Positions 13,901-24,965 of a stretch of DNA of 64,000 nucleotides are shown in pieces. Source of the DNA: Nemertoderma westbladi (taxonomy: Eukaryota; Xenacoelomorpha; Nemertodermatida; Nemertodermatidae). Location of the stretch: contig JAUCBJ010002220.1 in the NCBI GenBank assembly GCA_032718475.1, forward strand, positions 57,653 to 121,652, read 5' to 3'. Positions within the stretch are counted from its first letter, which is position 1; every line of letters begins with the position of its first letter. Both the position numbers and the translations under genes were made by a program. The notes below the pieces were generated by a model. That model ran no database searches. It was not told the DNA's origin and saw only the letters and a list, made by a program, of their open reading frames with translations.

Positions 13901-16900
13901 TTCTAGAAATGTAAGTGTTACCTGTTCTTTTGACTTTCATTTAAGATTGTTTATCTTGTGGAGTGGGTTAGAAGTCATAAATATGAAAATCGATATGGTT
14001 ATAGTAAAGAATCAGAGGATATTTTGATAAATTATTGCAGAAAAACACCAATTATTTTGACATGGCTTTAATACTTCATTATGTTCATGAAAAAACTGAG
14101 ATATTTGAGGTGAATTATTGCATTACATATTAACTTTGGCTCCAGCCGCTTTGGCAATACGATGAAACTATAATAAATATTCTAGAACAGAACATTATTA
14201 ACAGGGAAATAGGCTACTTATCTCTTCACTCTGAGAGCCTCAAAAAGGGGGTGTTCCGACGCAATCAAAATTCATCCATCTCCAGGGGAAAGACGAAGCA
14301 AAGAACAGCTGATTAATTCTAGAAATGTAAGTGTTACCTGTTCTTTTGACTTTCATTTAAGATTGTTTATCTTGTGGAGTGGGTTAGAAGTCATAAATAT
14401 GAAAATCGATGTCGTTTTTTGTAAAAAATCTGAGGATATTTTGATAAATTATTCCTGAAAAACCCCAAGGATTTTGACATGGCTTTAATACTCATTATAT
14501 TCATGAAAAAACTGAGATATTTGAGGTGAATTATTGCATTACATAATAACGTTAACTCCAGCCACATTAGCAATACGATGAAACTATAATAAAAATTCTA
14601 GACCACAACAAGATTAATAGGGAGATAGGCTACTTATCTCTTCATTCTGAGAGCCTCAAAAAGGGGGTGTTCCGACGCAATCAAAATTCATCCATCTCCT
14701 GGGGAAAGACGAAGCAAAGAACAGCTGATTACTTCTAGAAATGTAAGTGTTACCTGTTCTTTTGACTTTCATTTAAGATTGTTTATCTTGTGGAGTGGGT
14801 TAGAAATCATGAATATGAAAATCGATGTCGTTTTTTGTAAAAAATCTGAGGATATTTTGATAAATTATTGCTAAAAAACCCCAAGGATTTTGACATGGCT
14901 AATACTTCATTATGTTCATGAAAATACTGAGATATTTGAGGTGAATTATTGCGTTACATATTAACTTTGGCTCCAGCCGCTTTGGCAATACGATGAAACT
15001 ATAATAAATATTCTAGAACACAACAATATTAACAGGGAGATAGGCTACTTATCTCTCCACTCTGAGAGCCTCAAAAAGGGGGTGTTCCGACGCAATCAAA
15101 ATTCAACCGTATCCAGGGGAAAGACGAAGCAAATAACAGCTGATTACTTCTATAAATGAAGTGTTACCTGTTCTTATGACTTTCGTTTAAGATTGTTTAT
15201 CTTGTGGAGTGGGTTAGAAGTCATAAATATGAAAATCGATGTCGTTTTTTGTAAAAAATCTGAGGATATTTTGATAAATTATTGCTCAAAAACCCCAAGG
15301 ATTTTGACATGGCTAATACTTCATTATGTTCATGAAAATACTGAGATATTTGAGGTGAATTATTGCGTTACATAATAACGTTAACTCCAGCCACATTAGC
15401 AATACGATGAAACTATAATAAAAATTCTAGACCACAACAATATTAATAGGGAGATAGGCTACTTATCTCTTCATTCTGAGAGCCTCAAAAAGGGGGTGTT
15501 CCGATGCAATCAAAATTCATCCATCTCCTGGGGAAAGACGAAGCAAAGAACAGCTGATTAATTCTAGAAATGTAAGTGTTACCTGTTCTTTTGACTTTCA
15601 TTTAAGATTGTTTATCTTGTGGAGTGGGTTAGAAGTCATAAATATGAAAATCGATATGGTTATAGTAAAGAATCAGAGGATATTTTGATAAATTATTGCA
15701 GAAAAACCCCAAGGATTTTGACATGGCTTTAATACTCATTATATTCATGAAAAAACTGAGATATTTGAGGTGAATTATTGCATTACATAATAACGTTAAC
15801 TCCAGCCACATTAGCAATACGATGAAACTATAATAAAAATTCTAGACCACAACAATATTAATAGGGAGATAGGCTACTTATCTCTTCATTCTGAGAGCCT
15901 CAAAAAGGGGGTGTTCCGACGCAATCAAAATTCATCCATCTCCTGGGGAAAGACGAAGCAAAGAACAGCTGATTACTTCTAGAAATGTAAGTGTTACCTG
16001 TTCTTTTGACTTTCATTTAAGATTGTTTATCTTGTGGAGTGGGTTAGAAATCATGAATATGAAAATCGATGTCGTTTTTTGTAAAAAATCTGAGGATATT
16101 TTGATAAATTATTGCTAAAAAACCCCAAGGATTTTGACATGGCTAATACTTCATTATGTTCATGAAAATACTGAGATATTTGAGGTGAATTATTGCGTTA
16201 CATATTAACTTTGGCTCCAGCCGCTTTGGCAATACGATGAAACTATAATAAATATTCTAGAACACAACAATATTAACAGGGAGATAGGCTACTTATCTCT
16301 CCACTCTGAGAGCCTCAAAAAGGGGGTGTTCCGACGCAATCAAAATTCAACCGTATCCAGGGGAAAGACGAAGCAAATAACAGCTGATTACTTCTATAAA
16401 TGAAGTGTTACCTGTTCTTATGACTTTCGTTTAAGATTGTTTATCTTGTGGAGTGGGTTAGAAGTCATAAATATGAAAATCGATGTCGTTTTTTGTAAAA
16501 AATCTGAGGATATTTTGATAAATTATTGCTCAAAAACCCCAAGGATTTTGACATGGCTAATACTTCATTATGTTCATGAAAATACTGAGATATTTGAGGT
16601 GAATTATTGCGTTACATATTAACTTTGGCTCCAGCCGCTTTGGCAATACGATGAAACTATAATAAATATTCTAGAACACAACAATATTAACAGGGAGATA
16701 GGCTACTTATCTCTCCACTCTGAGAGCCTCAAAAAGGGGGTGTTCCGACGCAATCAAAATTCAACCATCTCCAGGGGAAAGACGAAGCAAATAACAGCTG
16801 ATTACTTCTATAAATGTAAGTGTTACCTGTTCTTATGACTTTCGTTTAAGATTCTCTATCTCGTGGAGTGGATTAGAAGTTATAAATATGAAAATCGATG

Positions 16901-19900
16901 TGGTTTTTAAAAAAATCAGAGGATATTTTGATAAATTATTGCTGAAAAACCCCAAGGATTTTGACATGGCTTTAATACTCATTATATTCATGAAATAGCT
17001 GAGATATTTGAGGTGAATTTCTTGTATCACATATTAACTTCGGCTCCAGACGCTTTGGCAATACGATGAAACTATAATAAATATTCTAGACCACAACAAT
17101 ATTAACAGGGAGATAGGCTACTTATCTCTTCATTCTGAGAGCCTCAAAAAGGGGGTGTTCCGACGCATTCAAAATTCATCCATCTCCTGGGGAAAGACGA
17201 AGCAAATAACAGTTGATTACTTCTATAAAGGAAAGTGTTACCTGCTCCTTTGACTTTCATTTAAGATTCTTTATCTTTTGGAGTGGGTTAGAAGTCATGA
17301 ATATGAAAAACGATGTCGTTTTTTGTAAAAAATCTCAGGATATTTTGATAAATTATTCCTGAAAAACCCCAAGGATTTTGACATGGCTTTAATACTCATT
17401 ATATTCATGAAAAAACTGAGATATTTGAGGTGAATTATTGCATTACATAATAACGTTAACTCCAGCCACATTAGCAATACGATGAAACTATAATAAAAAT
17501 TCTAGACCACAACAATATTAATAGGGAGATAGGCTACTTATCTCTTCATTCTGAGAGCCTCAAAAAGGGGGTGTTCCGACGCAATCAAAATTCATCCATC
17601 TCCTGGGGAAAGACGAAGCAAAGAACAGCTGATTACTTCTAGAAATGTAAGTGTTACCTGTTCTTTTGACTTTCATTTAAGATTGTTTATCTTGTGGAGT
17701 GGGTTAGAAATCATGAATATGAAAATCGATGTCGTTTTTTGTAAAAAATCTGAGGATATTTTGATAAATTATTGCTAAAAAACCCCAAGGATTTTGACAT
17801 GGCTAATACTTCATTATGTTCATGAAAATACTGAGATATTTGAGGTGAATTATTGCGTTACATATTAACTTTGGCTCCAGCCGCTTTGGCAATACGATGA
17901 AACTATAATAAATATTCTAGAACACAACAATATTAACAGGGAGATAGGCTACTTATCTCTCCACTCTGAGAGCCTCAAAAAGGGGGTGTTCCGACGCAAT
18001 CAAAATTCAACCGTATCCAGGGGAAAGACGAAGCAAATAACAGCTGATTACTTCTATAAATGAAGTGTTACCTGTTCTTATGACTTTCGTTTAAGATTGT
18101 TTATCTTGTGAAGTGGGTTAGAAGTCATAAATATGAAAATCGATGTCGTTTTTTGTAAAAAATCTGAGGATATTTTGATAAATTATTGCTCAAAAACCCC
18201 AAGGATTTTGACATGGCTAATACTTCATTATGTTCATGAAAATACTGAGATATTTGAGGTGAATTATTGCGTTACATAATAACGTTAACTCCAGCCACAT
18301 TAGCAATACGATGAAACTATAATAAAAATTCTAGACCACAACAATATTAATAGGGAGATAGGCTACTTATCTCTTCATTCTGAGAGCCTCAAAAAGGGGG
18401 TGTTCCGATGCAATCAAAATTCATCCATCTCCTGGGGAAAGACGAAGCAAAGAACAGCTGATTAATTCTAGAAATGTAAGTGTTACCTGTTCTTTTGACT
18501 TTCATTTAAGATTGTTTATCTTGTGGAGTGGGTTAGAAGTCATAAATATGAAAATCGATATGGTTATAGTAAAGAATCAGAGGATATTTTGATAAATTAT
18601 TGCAGAAAAACACCAATTATTTTGACATGGCTTTAATACTTCATTATGTTCATGAAAAAACTGAGATATTTGAGGTGAATTATTGCATTACATATTAACT
18701 TTGGCACCAGCCGCTTTGGCAATACGATGAAACTATAATAAATATTCTAGAACAGAACATTATTAACAGGGAAATAGGCTACTTATCTCTTCACTCTGAG
18801 AGCCTCAAAAAGGGGGTGTTCCGACGCAATCAAAATTCATCCATCTCCAGGGGAAAGACGAAGCAAAGAACAGCTGATTAATTCTAGAAATGTAAGTGTT
18901 ACCTGTTCTTTTGACTTTCATTTAAAATTGTTTATCTTGTGGAGTGGGTTAGAAGTCATAAATATGAAAATCGATGTCGTTTTTTGTAAAAAATCTGAGG
19001 ATATTTTGATAAATTATTCCTGAAAAACCCCAAGGATTTTGACATGGCTTTAATACTCATTATATTCATGAAAAAACTGAGATATTTGAGGTGAATTATT
19101 GCATTACATAATAACGTTAACTCCAGCCACATTAGCAATACGATGAAACTATAATAAAAATTCTAGACCACAACAATATTAATAGGGAGATAGGCTACTT
19201 ATCTCTTCATTCTGAGAGCCTCAAAAAGGGGGTGTTCCGACGCAATCAAAATTCATCCATCTCCTGGGGAAAGACGAAGCAAAGAACAGCTGATTACTTC
19301 TAGAAATGTAAGTGTTACCTGTTCTTTTGACTTTCATTTAAGATTGTTTATCTTGTGGAGTGGGTTAGAAATCATGAATATGAAAATCGATGTCGTTTTT
19401 TGTAAAAAATCTGAGGATATTTTGATAAATTATTGCTAAAAAACCCCAAGGATTTTGACATGGCTAATACTTCATTATGTTCATGAAAATACTGAGATAT
19501 TTGAGGTGAATTATTGCGTTACATATTAACTTTGGCTCCAGCCGCTTTGGCAATACGATGAAACTATAATAAATATTCTAGAACACAACAATATTAACAG
19601 GGAGATAGGCTACTTATCTCTCCACTCTGAGAGCCTCAAAAAGGGGGTGTTCCGACGCAATCAAAATTCAACCGTATCCAGGGGAAAGACGAAGCAAATA
19701 ACAGCTGATTACTTCTATAAATGAAGTGTTACCTGTTCTTATGACTTTCGTTTAAGATTGTTTATCTTGTGGAGTGGGTTAGAAGTCATAAATATGAAAA
19801 TCGATGTCGTTTTTTGTAAAAAATCTGAGGATATTTTGATAAATTATTGCTCAAAAACCCCAAGGATTTTGACATGGCTAATACTTCATTATGTTCATGA

Positions 19901-20000
19901 AAATACTGAGATATTTGAGGTGAATTATTGCGTTACATATTAACTTTGGCTCCAGCCGCTTTGGCAATACGATGAAACTATAATAAATATTCTAGAACAC
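11000..20000. repeat. Further higher-order satellite blocks (3-, 8-, 9- and 11-monomer offsets)
   Basis: Diagnostic monomers recur in the same order: the CAACCGTATCCAGG monomer at about 15,105, 16,349, 18,008 and 19,669 (15,105 to 16,349 is 1,244 bp, three monomers; 16,349 to 19,669 is about 3,321 bp, eight monomers), and the monomer near 14,391 again near 18,956 (4,565 bp, eleven monomers). The monomer near 13,559 reappears near 17,295. This is a nested series of local segmental duplications rather than one regular higher-order unit. Confidence 0.75.
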
Positions 20001-20394
20001 AACAATATTAACAGGGAGATTGGCTACTTATCTCTCCACTCTGAGAGCCTCAAAAAGGGGGTGTTCCGACGCAATCAAAATTCAACCATCTCCAGGGGAA
20101 AGACGAAGCAAATAACAGCTGATTACTTCTATAAATGTAAGTGTTACCTGTTCTTTTGACTTTCGTTTAAGATTGTCTATCTCTTGGAGTGGGTTAGAAG
20201 TCATGAATATGAAAATCGATGTCGTTTTTAGTAAAAAATCAGAGAAGATTTTAATATATAATTGCTGAAAAACACCATGTATTTTGACAAGGATTTAATA
20301 CTCATTATATTCATGAAATAGCAGAGATATTTGAGGTGAATTATTGCATTACATATTAACTTTGGCTCCAGCCGCTTTGGCAATACGATTAAAC

Positions 20395-21560
20395 TATAAT
20401 AAATATTCTAGAACACAACAAAATTAACAGGGAGATAGGCTACTCATCTCTTCACTCTGACAGCCTCAAAAAGGGGGTGTTCCGACGCAATCAAAATTCA
20501 TCAATCTCCAGGGGATTGATGAAGCAAAGAACAGCTGATTACTTCTATAAATGTAAGTGTTACCTGTTCTTTTGACTTTCATTTAAGATTCGCTATCTCG
20601 TGGAGTGTATTAGAAGTTATAAATATGAAAATCGATGTGGTTTTTGAAAAAAATCAGAGGATATTTTGATAAATTATTGCTGAAAAACCCCAAGCATTTT
20701 GACATGGCTTTAATACTTCATTATATTCATGAAATAGCTGAGATATTTAAGGTGAATTATTGTATCACATATTAATTTCGGCTCCAGCCGCTTTGGCAAT
20801 ACGATGAAACTATAATAAATATTCTAGAACACAACAATATTAACAGGGAGATAGGCTACTTATCTCTTCACTCTGAGAGCCTCAAAAATGGGGTGTTCCG
20901 ACGCAATCAAATTTCATCCATCTCCAGGGGAAAGACGAAGCAAAGAACAGCTGATTACTTCTATAAATGAAAGTGTTACCTGCTCTTTTGACTTTCATTT
21001 AAGATTCGCTATCTCATGGAGTGGGTTAGAAGTTATAAATATAAAAATTGATGTGGTTTTTCAAAAAAATCAAAGGATATTTTGATTAATTATTGCTGAT
21101 AAACACTAAGGATTTTGACAGGGCTTTAAACTTCATTATGTTCATGAAATAGCTGAGATACTTGAGGTGAATTGTTGCATTATATATTAACTTCAGCTCC
21201 AGTCTCTTTGGCAATACGATGAAACTATAATAAATATTCTAGAACACAACAATATTAACAGGGAGATAGGATACTTATCTCTTCACTCTGAGAGCCTCAA
21301 AAAGGGTGTTTTCCGACGCAATCAAAATTCATCCATCTACAGGGGAAAAACGAAGCAAAGAACAGTTGATTTCTTCTATAAATGTAAGTGTTACCTGCTC
21401 CTTTGACTTTCATTTAAGATTATTTATCTTTTGGAGTTGGTTAGAAGTCATGAATATGAAGAACGATGTCGTTTTATGTAAAAAATCTCAGGATATTTTG
21501 ATAAATTATTGCTGAAAAACCCCAAGCATTTTGACATGGCTTTAATACTTCATTATATTC
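20395..21560. repeat. Satellite block copied to about 27,426-28,591 (offset 7,031 bp)
   Basis: Monomers starting near ACAACAAAATTAACAGGG with CTCATCTCTTCACTCTGACAG, followed by AATGGGGTGTTCCGACGC and AAAGGGTGTTTTCCGACGC variants, are repeated with the same private changes (TAAACACTAAGGATTTTGAC, GATTATTTATCTTTTGG) 7,031 bp downstream. The copy abuts the 7,866-bp-offset duplication, so at least two separate events have shuffled this part of the array. Confidence 0.8.
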
Positions 21561-22940
21561 ATGAAATAGCTGAGATATTTGAGGTGAATTATTGCATTAC
21601 ATATTAACTTTGGCTCCAGCCGCTTTGGCAATACGATTAAACTATAATAAATATTCTAGAACACAACAAAATTAACAGGGAGATAGGCTACTCATCTCTT
21701 CACTCTGACAGCCTCAAAAAGGGGGTGTTCCGACGCAATCAAAATTCATCAATCTCCAGGGGATTGATGAAGCAAAGAACAGCTGATTACTTCTATAAAT
21801 GTAAGTGTTACCTGTTCTTTTGACTTTCATTTAAGATTCGCTATCTCGTGGAGTGTATTAGAAGTTATAAATATGAAAATCGATGTGGTTTTTGAAAAAA
21901 ATCAGAGGATATTTTGATAAATTATTGCTGAAAAACCCCAAGCATTTTGACATGGCTTTAATACTTCATTATATTTATGAAATAGCTGAGATATTTGAGG
22001 TGAATTATTGTATCACATATTAACTTCGGCTCCAGGCGCTTTGGCAATACGATGAAACTATAATATATATTCTAGAACACAACAATATTAACAGGGAGAT
22101 AGGCTAATTATCTCTTCACTCTGAGAGCCTCAAAAAGGGGGTGTTCCGACGCAATCAAAATTCATCCATCTCCAGGGGAAAGACGAAGCAAATAACAGCT
22201 GATTACTTCTATAAATGTAAGTGTTACCAGTTCTTTTGACTTTCATTTAAGATTCTTTATCTTGTGGAGTGGGTTAGAAGTCATGAATAAGAAAATCGAT
22301 TTCGTTTTTTGTAAAAAATCTGAGGATATTTTGATAAATTATTGCTGAAAAACCCCAAGGATTTTGACATGGCTTTGATACTTCATTATTTTTCATGTAA
22401 ATCTGAGATATTTGAGGTGAATTATTGCATTACATAATAACTTTAACTGCAGCCACATTAGCAATACGATGAAACTATAATAAATATTCTAGAACACAAC
22501 AATATTAACAGGGAGATAGGCTACTTATCTCTCCACTCTGAGAGCCTGAAAAAAGGGGGTGTTCCGACGCTATCAAAATTAATCCATCTCCTGGGGAAAG
22601 ACGAAGCAAAGAACAGTTGATTACTTCTATAAATGAAAGTGTTACCTGCTCCTTTGACTTTCATTTAAGATTCTTTATCTTTTGGAGTGGGTTAGAAGTC
22701 ATGAATATGAAAAACGATATCGTTTTTTGTAAAAAATCTGAGGATATTTTGATAAATTATTGGTGAAAAACCCCAAGGATTTTGACATGGCTTTAATACT
22801 TCATTATGTTCATGAAAAAACTGAGATATTTGAGGTGAATTATTGCATTACATAATAACTTTAACTCCAGCCACTTTAGCAATACGATGAAACTATAATA
22901 AATATTCTAGAACACAACAATATTAACATGGAGATAGGCT

Positions 22941-22954
22941 ATTTATTTCTCCAC
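22941..22954. repeat. 14-bp target site duplication, left side, copy 1
   Basis: ATTTATTTCTCCAC stands immediately before the GC-rich insertion and again at 24,966-24,979 immediately after it. Uninterrupted monomers such as the one at about 26,637 read ATTTATCTCTCCACTCAGAC, giving the empty site with one T/C difference. The exact match between the two flanks supports a genuine target duplication. Confidence 0.85.
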
Positions 22955-24965
22955 GATCCCGCCGAGTCCGTCCCACTGTTGACTCCACCCGCTGTCCCTC
23001 TGACGACTCAACCCACTGAGTCCGACCCAATGCTGACTCAACCAGCTGACGCGCCATCGACTCAACCCACTGACCCGCCGTCGACTCTACCAGCCGATCC
23101 GTTGACGACTCAACCCGCCGACTTGCCGTTGACTCTACCATCCGACTCACCATCGACTGCAACCGCAGACCCGCCTTTGCCTCCACCCGGCACCTTGCCG
23201 TCGACTCCACCCACTGATCCACCATTGACTCAACCCGTGGACCCGCCGTTGATTGAACCTGGCAGCCCAACTGTCTCACAGAAGCAGTGTTGGTATGCCG
23301 ATGATGCCTCCTCGGCAGGTTCACTCGAGGGGGTGATGGCTTGGTGGGAGGAGCTGCTTCGTGTCGGACCCCGAATCGGTTATAACCCGGAGCCCACCAA
23401 GTCCTACTTGGTGGTCAAACCCGAGGTTGCGGAGCGAGCACGGCAGATGTTTGGGGCCTCGGGGGTCCAGATTGTTCCCGGGCACCGATTCCTGGGGGGT
23501 TATGTGGGCGACTCACTGGGTTTGCGCGAGTTTATCGCCGAGAAGGTCTCTGGGTGGGTTTGGAGTATTGGTCGTCTCGCCGAGGTGGCCGAGGAGTTCC
23601 CCCAGACCGCCCACACTGGGTTGACCCGCTGTGTTCAGGCAGAGTGGGATTACCTGTTGCGGGTGGTGGACACAGAGGTGGAGGATGTGGCGCCCATCCG
23701 TTCGGCACTGTTGCGCCAGTTTATCCCGGCTCTGTTTGGTTTGCCTGGGTCTGTCGACGAGGAGTTGCTCCTCCTCCCAGTTCGACATGGCGGCATTGGG
23801 ATCCGTGATCCGACGGTGCGCCGTGGCCCCGCCCGTGAGGCGTCTCTCGCTGGAACGGTCAGGGTGGTTGACGCCATGACTACGGGTCGCCCCCTCCATG
23901 TCGCGGACCACACAGCCTGTCTCGCCTCCGCCCTCGCCGAGAGCCGGATCACTCAGGATGCGGCCTACAAGGTGATACAGGTGAACGCACTCCAAGCCAT
24001 TCCCTCGGAACGACGACGCACCGTCGAACGTACGATGTCCCATAAGACTGGGGGATGGCTGACGGCGCAGCCCTCTGTGGTCGACCACACTGACCTCGAC
24101 CCAGAGGTGTTCCGGGACAACCTCGCCTTGAGGTATGGACGGACGCCGCCGGGCCTCCCGGCAAAATGCGAGGGGTGTGGGGAGTCATTCTCGACGTCCC
24201 ACGCCCTTAATTGCAAGTCGGGGGGCCTGATCATAAAGCGGCACAACGAGGTGAGGGAGGTGTTCGGGGACCTCATTGCGTCCGCGTTCGGGGGCTCATG
24301 CGTCCAGCGGGAGGTTACGTTGGCGTCCGGCTACCTGGACAGACAGGGCCGCGAGGTGGGTGGAGTTAGGGCGGATCACCTGGCGAGGGGAGTCTGGGCC
24401 GAACAGAGGGTGGCGTCTTTCGACATTGCGATTGTTAACGCCGACGCCCCCTCATACGTTAATCGGTCCCTGGACTCCGTACTCGAGCAGCGAGTTCGTT
24501 CCAAGATGGTCCACTACAGCGGGGTGTGCGAAGATCGTCGGATCTCCTTCACCCCCCTAGTCGGAACCACCGACGGGGTGTGGTGCAAGGAGGCCGATAT
24601 TCTGATCCGCCACCTCGCTGAGACCCTCGTGGCCCGGCAGCGGGGGATGCGCGAGCGAGGCCTAGCTTGTGTGTTAGGGGGAGTTCGGAGGCGCTTACAG
24701 TTCGCGCTTCTGCGCTCGAGCTCCCTGTGCCTGCGTGGTGGTAGGCGGCCATGGAGGCCGCTCGGATTTGGGGACGGTGCCGGTCTGCGGGGGTCTGACC
24801 TTCCTGATCGGTACTGATCCCTTGCCTCTGAGCTCCAACATATCCTTCCAGTGCTTTGGTGGTAGGCCCGATGATATTTGTGTGGTGGCGGAATTAATTT
24901 TGTTATTTTTGGTGCACATCTTTTTAATTTATGATTTTGTTTTAATAAAATACTCCTTCTTGCCG
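22955..24965 (+). mobile_element. 5'-truncated non-LTR retrotransposon fragment, copy 1
   Basis: A 2,011-bp GC-rich insertion in an AT-rich satellite, flanked by the 14-bp duplication ATTTATTTCTCCAC. It carries a P/T-rich minisatellite-like start, an RT fragment, a CCHC finger and a nuclease-like C-terminus. A ~150-bp 3' tail follows, with a TAATAAAATA signal near 24,945, ending CTTGCCG with no poly(A). Lack of a poly(A) tail and a C-terminal nuclease fit the R2/NeSL-type lineages of site-directed LINEs, though I assign only the broad class. Confidence 0.75.
22985..23265. repeat. Imperfect ~24-bp minisatellite at the 5' end of the RT fragment, copy 1
   Basis: Recurrent ACTCAACCCGCCGAC-like and TCGACTCTACC-like units spaced about 24-27 bp encode the Pro/Thr/Asp-rich stretch. 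The repeats end just before conserved RT sequence begins near 23,279, so they sit where the upstream part of the RT domain should be. An identical block is at 30,851-31,131. Confidence 0.7.

Larger units (their letters stand above)
2569..22954. repeat. ~415-bp satellite, main block with higher-order repeats
   Basis: About 49 head-to-tail monomers. Several variants alternate: monomers with GATATGGTTATAGTAAAG and ACACCAATTATTTTGAC (about 11,080, 13,990 and 18,555; the first half also at 15,650), monomers with ATGGCTAATAC lacking the TTA of ATGGCTTTAATAC, monomers with CAACCGTATCCAGG, and monomers with GGGATTGATGAAGC (from about 20,510). The order of variants repeats, which shows multi-monomer units. 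The block ends where the RT-bearing insertion interrupts the sequence ATTTATTTCTCCAC. Short minus-strand ORFs of 60-62 codons recur in many monomers but are broken in others, so I do not call them genes. Confidence 0.95.
22928..24817 (+). pseudogene. Chimeric ORF: satellite start, P/T repeats, truncated reverse transcriptase with nuclease-like C-terminus (copy 1)
   Basis: A 629-codon open frame. Residues 1-9 (MEIGYLFLH) are satellite sequence read through the insertion boundary. Residues ~10-115 are Pro/Thr/Asp-rich imperfect ~8-residue repeats. From ~118 the protein is recognisable RT: YADD at 123-126 (motif C), GYNPEPTKSY at 151-160 (motif D with its lysine) and FLGG at 188-191 (motif E-like). 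The earlier RT motifs, including the first catalytic aspartate, are absent, so it cannot polymerise DNA. A CCHC finger follows (C414, C417, H425, C429), then a PD-(D/E)XK/restriction-like nuclease-type region with D483, D499 and LE at 519-520. Residue 484 is His here and Leu in the second copy. The frame is fully open, but the truncation marks it as a dead fragment. No promoter or splice evidence supports expression. Confidence 0.7.
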
